This document shows, one piece after another, positions 56,872 through 64,000 of a DNA stretch of 64,000 nucleotides; the first letter of the stretch is position 1; the number at the start of each line of letters is the position of its first letter. The translations under genes and the position numbers were made by a program. Source of the DNA: Calvatia gigantea (lineage: Eukaryota > Basidiomycota > Agaricomycetes > Agaricales > Lycoperdaceae); the NCBI GenBank assembly GCA_025093985.1, contig JACAAK010000023.1:102401-166400 (forward strand), read 5' to 3'. Under the pieces are notes generated by a model. That model ran no database searches, was not told the origin of the DNA, and was given only the letters and a program-made list of their open reading frames with translations.

Positions 56872-58689
56872 ATGGCACCTACCCAGAAAAACTACAAGAA
56901 GGGAAAGAAAGCGGCTATTGTAGCCTCATCCCCCTCTCCTTCCCTCTCTTCCATCTCCTCCCTTTCTACAAAAAACAATTCCCCAGTTAGAAAAGCCCAT
57001 TCTCTCCCCTCCTCCCCTCATATTTCTATATCCTACCCTCCCACCGTCACACCTGTGGGCCACGAAACCCCAATTCTCCCCACCGTCCAAATTAACAAAC
57101 TGCTCGAAAAGCCTATTATCACCCTCCCGAATGCCGTCTTCACCAAAGACGAGCTCCAACAATTCGCGGACCAGAACAAACAATTCTGGGTCGACGTCTT
57201 TGTCGGTCCAGATTGCGTCTACATTCCCCCCTCCACCGAATCATCTCCCAGTACCCCCTGGGATAGACTCACCTACCCAACAAGAATGGGAAGCAGCTCC
57301 GCTGTATCCCAACTTCATCCCCAGCAGCCAGACGTACCAAGTTCATCCAACAACCCCGAGCCAAGAGACCAGCCTGTCTCTTTCTCCAGCGTCGTCGCCG
57401 GAGCCACTCCCCATACCACCACCTACGATATGAAATCAACCCCACAGCGGCTCCTCTGGTCACCAAAACCAAAGTATGTCTACCCAATCCGGGCCGACAA
57501 CCCCACCCCAACACTCCCCTCAGAGCGAGCTGGGATCCCAAAATCTATTAGGGCAGAACTTCCTGTCCTCGACCAACGACACATTCCCCCCTCCACCACC
57601 GGCCCCGCTCCAAAGTCCCCCACCGCTACCACCATCAATCCGAAACCCCTCAGGACAGCCTGGGACGAACTACACCCCACTGAACACTCGGCTGCAGGTT
57701 ACATCGCAGCCAACCCATCTGACCGAGACCCCGACAGACGAAGCAGCTTCTCCCCCGACCCCCCCTCTACGAACGATAGACCTTCGCCCATGGAGTTATG
57801 GGCTAGAACTGATTTCTCATCTGAGGGATCCCTCCGCACGATGGTCCTCAAGGGAGGCCATCGAACTCGCTTCCGCACCGAATATTTACATAATGCCAAT
57901 CAGCGAAATCACTGGCGCTTTATCTGCGACGCCATTTCACAGCTCGAACATCTTTCTCGGGATTATGAGCACGCTACCGATCGAGCGGCCCTATTTATCC
58001 AGGCATCACGAAGCCTTGGATTACCTCAGGCTTACGCCCGCTACCTCAACGAGCATAGCGTTAAGCCTATCCCACCCAACCAGCGAACTGGCCCTTCTAA
58101 GGTCAGACCACACCAACGAGCCGATTCCCCCGCAAGAAACTCCTCCCCCGAACCGCATGTACCTTCCTCCTCCACATCTCTCCCATCCAGACGGACACAT
58201 CCCACCCGAACGATTCGAAATGGCCATACACAACTTAATGGGCCAACTGGATCAACTTCTAAGCCTCCGAAACCTATTCGAAAACCCCTCGGTCCTAACT
58301 CAGGACGAGGAGGAACCCCAACCCAACCCCGAGCTATGAACAACCCGAATTTCGACTCGAAGGCCTTTTGTGAAAAATGTGCCAAACTCCATCTCCCTGC
58401 CGTAGGTCACTGGGCCAGTGACTGCGCTCATACCACTTGCCCCATCTGTCGAAAAACCCGCCCTGGCCATTACCGCTGGACCTGCCCCCAATACTTCTGC
58501 CGACTCTGCGAAACTCTCAACCCGAAACACAAGCCAGAGGATTGTCCGAAATACGTCGACCACGTCCAAGCCGTGGAAAATATGAAACAACGTTTCCAAG
58601 AACAAGTCCTGGAAAACCCCCGTGATGCCTTCGACGATGAATATTACGATGACGGAGTATCTTTGGACTACTCAGTCCTATCCGCGTAA
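56872..58689 (+). CDS. Gypsy-3 third ORF: zinc-knuckle protein in the env position
   Basis: 605 aa, ATG 61 bases after the pol stop. N-terminus basic then Ser/Pro-rich (residues 1-60). A conserved block follows: ITLPNAVFTKDELQQFADQN and FWVDVFVGPDCVYIPPS (about 80-125). Long Pro-rich middle. Helical segment NHWRFICDAISQLEHLSRDY, FIQASRSLGLPQAYARYL (about 345-390). The C-terminal cluster (about 500-575) has three knuckles: CX2CX9HX4C, CX2CX6HX4C, CX2CX6HX4C, then an acidic tail ending DDEYYDDGVSLD. No signal peptide or membrane helix, so it is not an envelope protein. Zinc knuckles suggest nucleic-acid binding. A decayed homologue exists in Gypsy-3b. I know no named family; it may act as an accessory nucleocapsid or regulator. 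Confidence 0.85.
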   Translation: MAPTQKNYKKGKKAAIVASSPSPSLSSISSLSTKNNSPVRKAHSLPSSPHISISYPPTVTPVGHETPILPTVQINKLLEKPIITLPNAVFTKDELQQFADQNKQFWVDVFVGPDCVYIPPSTESSPSTPWDRLTYPTRMGSSSAVSQLHPQQPDVPSSSNNPEPRDQPVSFSSVVAGATPHTTTYDMKSTPQRLLWSPKPKYVYPIRADNPTPTLPSERAGIPKSIRAELPVLDQRHIPPSTTGPAPKSPTATTINPKPLRTAWDELHPTEHSAAGYIAANPSDRDPDRRSSFSPDPPSTNDRPSPMELWARTDFSSEGSLRTMVLKGGHRTRFRTEYLHNANQRNHWRFICDAISQLEHLSRDYEHATDRAALFIQASRSLGLPQAYARYLNEHSVKPIPPNQRTGPSKVRPHQRADSPARNSSPEPHVPSSSTSLPSRRTHPTRTIRNGHTQLNGPTGSTSKPPKPIRKPLGPNSGRGGTPTQPRAMNNPNFDSKAFCEKCAKLHLPAVGHWASDCAHTTCPICRKTRPGHYRWTCPQYFCRLCETLNPKHKPEDCPKYVDHVQAVENMKQRFQEQVLENPRDAFDDEYYDDGVSLDYSVLSA

Positions 58690-58706
58690 ATTTCGGAGTA
58701 ATTTAC
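58686..58706 (+). other. Inverted repeat at the ORF3 stop
   Basis: GTAAATT (58686-58692) and AATTTAC (58700-58706) around a 7-base loop, containing the ORF3 TAA and 15 bases upstream of the 3' LTR. Conserved in Gypsy-3b at 35241-35261. No clear polypurine tract is visible here otherwise. Confidence 0.55.
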
Positions 58707-58721
58707 CTAGAGACGGGCTAA

Positions 58722-59341
58722 TGTTACGAACTTACCACACCCCCGGACTCTCCGCACTAACGTATTAACCTTCCGTATGGACTTTCCATTCTTGTATACC
58801 CTGGTCCGTTCTTTATTTATTTATCACATGTACTTCTACCCTTGCTTCTTATGATTCATTCTGAATCATGTTCCTGTTTCACCTTCATCTTTCCCATCAT
58901 CATACTTCTCTTTACCTGACTCCATCTTCTTATGACTCGTACTTGTCCTTCTATTCATTTCACCTATCCCTATGATTCCTTAGATTACCAATTAACCCGT
59001 AGTAGTTCTCATTGACTCATATCTACTTACTACGTAATCTCTCATCTCCTATTCGCAGCTAGTATATAAACCCTAAAGTAGTACTTTGTATCACTTTAGG
59101 TTATTCTAGTAACAAGCTTCCTTATCTTCGCTCGTCTGCTACAAGGCTAACAACCTTGGGGACTGCAGTGACATTTAACTCGGACTTCTCAGGCAAGCGC
59201 GAGCTTCTACTCGAGGGAGCAATCCGAAGCCTGCACAGAAGTCATTGAGACTTGTCAAATACTCCTGGGCTATAGCGTTGAACCTCTCCCTGAGTGGAGA
59301 CGATCCGGGCCTGGTTGCGAAGTAAGGTAACGCACGTAACA
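58722..59341 (+). repeat. Gypsy-3 3' LTR
   Basis: 620 bp, two differences from the 5' LTR (a G/A in CATCATCRTACTTC and an A/G in CTCCCTRAGTGG). Confidence 0.96.
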
Positions 59342-60300
59342 CTTGTCCATCCCACTCCCACCAGAATCTCCTCTCTTCTGTTCTCTGAGTCAGGTAACAG
59401 CCGAACACCTGCCCCCCAGGGAACTCGTTTCAATCTCGCTAAAACACCATCCCCTGCACAAGGACTCCTTGAAGCCTTGCTCAAAGATGTCGACAAGGCA
59501 ACCAACAGCGAGATCGAAAACATTACTGCCCAGAACAAACGATTGGTAGTAAACTGACACATTACCCTCGCCACCGCATGTATCACCTTTGCTAATATGT
59601 ATGCCAGATTCACCAACGCCTCCTCCTCCACCAACCAGCATATCCCCGCCATTTTCTGAGTACTAGACCAGTCCTCCCTCACCCCTAACGAAAAAGATCG
59701 CATCCAAGGACTCCAAAGCCGAATCGATTTGGGCCTTGAGGTCTTCAATCACCTCGACATCGCCAACATATTCCTAGAGCTCGCTGACATAGCCATGAAG
59801 TTACTCGGAAGAGACAAGTCAAATGAAGACCCCGACATCAATACCTTGGTCGATAGAATCCACATCACTCTGTCCGAACTACATGACACTGTCAACCCCA
59901 CACCACCAACCCACACTGATACCCCTATGGACGAGGAAACTACAGTTTCAATGAAAGAAGAAGTCAATGCCCTCCATCGCTTCATTAAAACCATCATACC
60001 GCCACAACTCATATCAGTTTTTCTCCCGCCCGCAAGATTCCACACTGTGTTGCCAGGACAAGAAAAGGACCAACATTATTGGAACTCGATAGTCAAGAAC
60101 TACTGGGACAGCTCCACCACCACCGATTTCCCATACAATGGTGTCCCAGTCCCTATCCGACAAGACGGGTGAAGCCACTCACCTGTCTTCTTAGCGCACT
60201 CCAATGAAGGAAAGTTTCTCATCGCCGCCACTAAAAAAGCACTCACCACTGCAGTTGTAAATGGAGACTTCGATGAGCTTCCTGAGGCATGAAGCCTAAT

Positions 60301-60307
60301 TGGGGGG
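60301..60307 (+). promoter_or_regulatory. Gypsy-2 polypurine tract
   Basis: TGGGGGG three bases before the 3' LTR; the same six-G run lies next to the Gypsy-1a 3' LTR. Confidence 0.7.
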
Positions 60308-60310
60308 TAT

Positions 60311-60618
60311 TGTTGTGAATTTTCACCAGTCATATCGCACTCACTATATTCGTCTACATTCCTATCTCCTGTGTACCTGTTTCAGCCTATTCCTGTCTGT
60401 GCGATCCCCGAGCTCTGACTCATAACTACTACACCATAGACATTGGATGTTTCATGTAGTTATCTCCATCCATTCAACTGGATGGTCCTTCTGTATTTAA
60501 GCATACATACATGCTCCTGTATTCGGTATGCTTAACCACTTAGTTCTTCTCCCCTTACTTGCCCTCAAGTCTTAGCCTAAGTTGCAACCTGAGGTTAACT
60601 CAGACTAAGGTCATAACA
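60311..60618 (+). repeat. Gypsy-2 3' LTR
   Basis: 308 bp, followed by the target copy GTGTG. Confidence 0.95.
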
Positions 60619-60623
60619 GTGTG

Positions 60624-61129
60624 GTTTGATACATCAGAGACCTAAGCATGTGTGATTCCATCTCCCAACTCACTGCTATTGCCATTCATGTCACTGAGGG
60701 GCTTGAACTGGGCACTCTCCCTGTCCTTAATGTATTTCTCTTGCAATCCTGGATGGTGCCCCTAAGTCCATGTTGCCAATTTTGAGATTGCTATTTCAGG
60801 CTTCTACCTTTGAAGGGTATTCACACACAGTCAAGGCCAGGATGATGCATGATGATGGCATTAACATTAGCAAGGATTATCTCCTGACAGATTTTCAAGA
60901 AGAAAGCAAAGGACACTCAGGCAATCAAACTTTCTGTATCCAGTGGTGTCCAGTGCATGACAAGGCAAAATAGTTTGTCATTCCACCCGCTCACAGCTGA
61001 CATTTCATTTTTGGTGTGCTCTCGCCATTGTCTTAGATTATGGGATTATAGTGATGGTTTCGGTTGACGGGATTGCTTGGTGGTTTGTTGTTCAATGTGA
61101 GCAAATACCAACAATTTGTGACCTTCGTC
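60624..61129 (+). pseudogene. Unknown gene X, second copy, right part
   Basis: Continues 44,548-45,136 after Gypsy-2. Keeps an open stretch 60,770-60,973 (KLLF-like QASTFEGYSHTVKARM, ending CPVHDKAK and TAG). Reads GCCAATTTTG at 60775-60784 where the third copy reads GCCGATTTCG. Family unknown. Confidence 0.4.
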
Positions 61130-61560
61130 ACAACCTAACCTCCTACAACCCCCACCCCCCATCTCCGTCGTTGTGTGGGCAACTCTCCAAGTCTCCTGGA
61201 ACATCATCCTGTATCCCAGTCACTTTGGCAAATTGTGCATCGGCTGGCGACCCTTGAGTTTCCCATCTCTATCATTATGGTGATAGGGGTGGACAAGATG
61301 GAGCAAGTTACACCAGTCAAATAGGGCATCACCCGTGAAACAGTGGGAGGGAGGGCAATGGGAACCATTGCAGGACTAGATATAGAAGACACTACGCTCG
61401 TTGGAGACATGGCATCATCGAGGTCTGGGCAAAGTCATAAACATATGCTTGTTTGGAATTTGGTCTGCCTTCCTGACGAATCTCCAGTGTGTTGATAAAT
61501 TCACCGGGGAACGCCATTGACAGACTCACAAGAGCTATGATTCAAGGGTTACAGGGGGGA
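61130..61560 (+). pseudogene. Akr1-like tail, fragment 1 (copy 2)
   Basis: Counterpart of 13,870-14,310, with the same blocks and stops. Convergent with F4. Confidence 0.5.
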
Positions 61561-61594
61561 ATGACACGGACCAACTTGCATTGTCCATAGCGAG

Positions 61595-62480
61595 CTAGAT
61601 AAAATCAATGACCTTGATCTCTTTGACACTTTGCCTGAAAAGGCACCGGCCAGTTTCCTCATCGAAAAAAATATCCCAATACTTGGAATAGTCAACACCT
61701 CGGGTCTTAATGAAGTTGGCATCGACATCCCCATCCCAATGATACCCGAACCGGACAACAGCCGCACCCTCATGTGCTGTGCAACCTTTGTATAAACCAA
61801 TTCCAGCAGAGGGCATGGGTCGGTGTTGTACGCGGAAGCGAATGCATGGTTGGTGGTCAGGGGAAAGAGGGATATAGATGCCGACCACGGTGCTTCTATC
61901 CTGCACTACGAGACGATAGCCGTCAGTGCCATCAAAGGCAAAAGAGGGAATACTATTCGAAGTGAGGGATTTCTTGGAATAGGTCCACATGGGGCGTGTG
62001 ACGTCTTTGTCACTTTGATATCCAACCTCAGGATCCCAATCCATGGCGAGATGGGACGGAGGAGGTATTGTGTAAATTAACACATTATGGACAACGCAGA
62101 GTACCCGGTCTTCGCCAATGAAATATATTCTTCCCTTTAATTTGGGTAAGCGACAACTTCTGACGTTGAGTGGAGTCATACAAGACGACATACCGATCGC
62201 AGGTTTTCCGCGACACGTATGCTTGCAATCACAAGCTCGGTCGACGTACACTCCTTCCATTTAAATACTTCAATCTAACCGACCTGCCCTCTGACGACAG
62301 CGCGTGCGGCAAGGTCACCGTGGAGTCCAATTGCACATGTCGGGACATCTCTTCTGACGTGCGGAATTGAGACAAGTTTGTGTGCTGTGAGAGTCGCGGT
62401 TGGTCCTACCCCGACCAACCGTGCCCGTCGAATGTGTAACCACCCGAACCAGGGGACTCGATGCACTGTTGATTCGAGTA
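61595..62480 (-). pseudogene. F-box family gene F4, first exon missing
   Basis: Counterpart of F1. The last exon is open (62,150-61,595 part of a longer open stretch): RIYFIGEDRVLCVVHNV, DWDPEVGYQSDKDV, VVQDRSTVVGIYIPLSPD, GLYKGCTAHEGAAV, DEETGRCLFRQSV. It keeps the base whose loss shifts the frame in F1. The middle exon (about 62,470-62,240) has RARLVGVGPTATLTAHKLVS, IPHVRRDVPTC. The F-box and the WIWP exon are absent: sequence jumps at about 62,474 to the Akr1-like segment. It cannot make an F-box protein as it stands. Confidence 0.7.
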
Positions 62481-63247
62481 TTCCAGTCTCCCAAGACCCT
62501 TCCCTTTTATCACCCGGATGCGTCCTTCCTGCGGACCTCTGTTTCCTAACCTCGTACGACACTTTCCTCGTCTCCGTCGCGTCTCCGTTGTGGCCTGGGC
62601 CACCCTCCAATTGTCCTGGACCATCGTACTCCTCGCATCCCAACTTTGGCAAGTCGCACGCCAGATGACCACCCCCGAGGTCTCCAATTTCGGTCGTTAC
62701 GGTTACATGGGCGAAGGGTGGCGGAGCGAGTTACGCTGGACAAATGGGGCATCGTCACCGAAATGGTGGAGGCGCAATGGGGGCCATTGCAGGATTGGAT
62801 ACAGAAGACAATGCGCTTGTTGGAGATGCGGCATCATCGAACTCCGGGCACAGTCATAGGCATACATCTTGTTCGGGGTGTGGTTCCGCCTTCTTGATGA
62901 ACCTCCTGGGCTTTGATAGATTCACGAAGGGGAAAGCCGTTGATGGACTGGCGAGAGCTGGGAAAGCATCAAACCCATTCGACCTTGGTATTGTTGGGAA
63001 CTGTAAAGACTTTTGGACTAAGGGAAGAGAGTTGGGTGTGGAATACGAAGCGCTTTATGATGTTCCTCTAGAGGGATTCCGAGAAGCGAAGATGCGGAGG
63101 AAAGAGAGGGAGGATTATGGTGACGGCGAGGGTGGTGTTAGTGAGGGGAGGAAAAAGAGTGGTAGGAAGGGGTTGTTCATGGGTCTTGGGATTGGCGGAA
63201 GTTCGAGGAGGGGTGGATATGAGCCTGTTAGTACCAACCAAGCGTAG
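62481..63247 (+). pseudogene. Akr1-like palmitoyltransferase C-terminal fragment (copy 2)
   Basis: Better preserved than copy 1: [115 protein letters not shown]. The frame change near 62,720-62,745 is shared with copy 1. The ankyrin and DHHC parts are absent. CpGs retained here (TCGACG, GCGAGAGC) are TG or CA in copy 1, so this copy is closer to the ancestor. Confidence 0.58.
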
Positions 63248-63408
63248 GACATGCTCTGCTATATGATATGTTGTGACCCTTCTGTGGGTGTACATTTGGA
63301 CATCGTTATTTCGAACTTTTGATGCGTTTGCCCTGATGCGTTTGCCCTGACTTCGCTGTTCCTTGTACACTACTAGTACACCACTAATGAACTCTTTGGC
63401 CAGGCACG

Positions 63409-63902
63409 TCATTTTTGGTGCCCAGCAACAAAGTTAGGAATAAGGTAGTTCAAAATATATCCAAATGGATGTTTTTCTTCGGCTGTTCGGGACTGATCGT
63501 CAACAGGTTGTCTCACAACACCTGTCACTAGCTCGCTCGAGTCATTCTGGCATCCTTCGCTTATCTGTACATCACCCACGTTCGTACCTACAGGCGCCCC
63601 GTCCGTCCGTCCCAGCGATAGCGAGGACATCTACAGCTTGAGAGCCAAATCAGGGGTTCTCAATTCCAGCTCTTGAGCGCGAATTCACGCAATGATGCTG
63701 ACGCTTATGCACGAGTTGCATTTAGCCCAGATCTTTGAACCATGTATTGCGGAGCTCCGCGGACGACAATGAAGTTGAAGACCATGAGGCTGGCACCCAT
63801 GCGTGCAAGAAACGCATGTGTCTCAGGAGTGGCACCCTGCACCTCTCGATAGGCCGCATGCGTGCCCAAGTTTGGCCGGCCTTCCAGCTCTTTGGAGCTC
63901 AC
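63409..63902 (-). CDS. Unknown protein, two exon-like segments, minus strand (copy 2)
   Basis: Counterpart of 17,814-18,330. Upstream segment MSSKELEGRPNLGTH...LMVFNFIVVRGAP; downstream MSSLSLGRTDGAPVG...EEKHPFGYILNYLIPNF. Both frames stay open in both copies despite many substitutions. Unrecognised. Confidence 0.4.
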
Positions 63903-64000
63903 TCTCTATATCCATGACATTCGCTGAGTAGTAGGCAAGGCCGCCGTTGATATTCGGTTCCTTAGAATGGGTACAACATGTGGAAACCCTAACCGCTTTG
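63903..64000. other. End of window, still within the duplication
   Basis: Matches 18,331-18,430; no gene. Confidence 0.5.

Larger units (their letters stand above)
50212..59341 (+). mobile_element. Gypsy-3: intact, probably recent chromovirus
   Basis: 620-bp LTRs at 50212-50831 and 58722-59341 differ at two positions (both G/A). Target duplication CTTGT (50207-50211, 59342-59346). Gag, Pol and a third ORF have no internal stops and the element is rich in CpG, unlike its neighbours. All catalytic motifs are present, so it is a candidate for an active element. Confidence 0.97.
50168..60292 (+). pseudogene. Gypsy-2 third ORF, split by Gypsy-3
   Basis: Exists as 50168-50211 and 59347-60292. Removing Gypsy-3 and one CTTGT copy gives 990 bases, exactly 330 codons, in frame (MPASQSNHIAIDSLV then HPTPTRISS). 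Visible: GLLEALLKDVDKATNSEIE (coiled-coil-like), EKDRIQGLQSRIDLGLEVF, FLELADIAMKLLGRD, FLPPARFHTVLPGQEKD, ATKKALTTAVVNGDFDELPE. Interrupted by TGA at 59555, 59657 and 60170. It lacks zinc knuckles and membrane helices and is unlike the Gypsy-3 third ORF. Homologue in Gypsy-1a. Function unknown. Confidence 0.75.
45137..60618 (+). mobile_element. Gypsy-2: chromovirus carrying nested Gypsy-3
   Basis: LTRs 45137-45444 and 60311-60618, both 308 bp, 12 differences by my count of which 11 are transitions. Target duplication GTGTG (45132-45136, 60619-60623). Order: primer-binding site, gag, pol with chromodomain, third ORF, polypurine tract. Gypsy-3 is inserted in the third ORF at 50,212. Internal sequence is otherwise full length, disabled by point stops. 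Confidence 0.96.
44548..64000. repeat. Segmental duplication, copy 2 (split by Gypsy-2)
   Basis: 44,548-45,136 and 60,624-64,000 are collinear with 12,787-18,430. Gypsy-2 sits between, at the position equivalent to about 13,380. Still matching at the last base, so the duplicated block extends beyond the window. Lacks the counterpart of 15,230-16,912. Confidence 0.9.

Noticed and set aside
56872..58689. Gypsy-3 third ORF as an envelope gene
   Set aside because: No signal peptide, no hydrophobic segment long enough for a membrane anchor; instead Cys/His knuckles typical of nucleic-acid binding.
1..64000. CRISPR arrays, rRNA, tRNA genes or bacterial operons
   Set aside because: No regularly spaced short repeats, no cloverleaf or rRNA motifs noticed by eye; a dedicated tRNA scan was not possible here.

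Overview
The window reads as a transposon-dominated, AT-shifted block of a filamentous basidiomycete genome, most probably an Agaricomycete. The grounds are short GT-AG introns, an F-box protein family, fragments that look like a fungal Akr1-type palmitoyltransferase, chromodomain Ty3/Gypsy elements and Ty1/Copia elements. I see no tRNA, rRNA, CRISPR array or bacterial operon. Nearly all sequence is either LTR retrotransposon or a decayed, duplicated gene block.

Layout. 1-10,993: an old Copia element (Copia-B, left end outside the window) carries a second Copia (Copia-A, 527-7703, target duplication GAATA) in its integrase. Solo LTRs of a Gypsy family sit in both. 10,994-12,786: Gypsy LTR remnant, a proline-rich minus-strand ORF and unassigned sequence. 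12,787-26,190: decayed genes with no intact element, comprising three main F-box gene copies on the minus strand, an inverted partial copy, Akr1-like tails and unknown genes. 26,196-35,915: unassigned sequence, solo LTR, an A-rich Gypsy fragment (Gypsy-4) and a decayed, 5'-deleted Gypsy (Gypsy-3b). 35,916-43,382: three-level nest on the minus strand, with Gypsy-1a inside a Copia solo LTR inside Gypsy-1b. 44,548-64,000: a second copy of the 12.8-18.4 kb block, split by Gypsy-2 (45,137-60,618, target duplication GTGTG), which is itself split by Gypsy-3 (50,212-59,341, target duplication CTTGT).

Gypsy-3 is the only element that looks alive. Its 620-bp LTRs differ at two positions, and its three reading frames are intact: Gag, a 1253-codon Pol with C-terminal chromodomain, and a 605-aa third ORF after pol with three zinc-knuckle motifs. 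Gypsy-1 and Gypsy-2 carry a different third ORF in the same place.

The chromoviruses share an expression and replication layout that can be read from the DNA. The predicted transcript 5' end is complementary to the primer-binding site, as in the self-priming Tf1 element. Pol lies in the -1 frame behind a GGATTTTT motif followed, after 5 nt, by a stem-loop. A third ORF then follows pol directly. The older copies are inactivated almost entirely by transitions, typically CGA to TGA. Duplicated copies show TG in one and CA in the other where a third copy keeps CG, which points to CpG methylation-driven decay.
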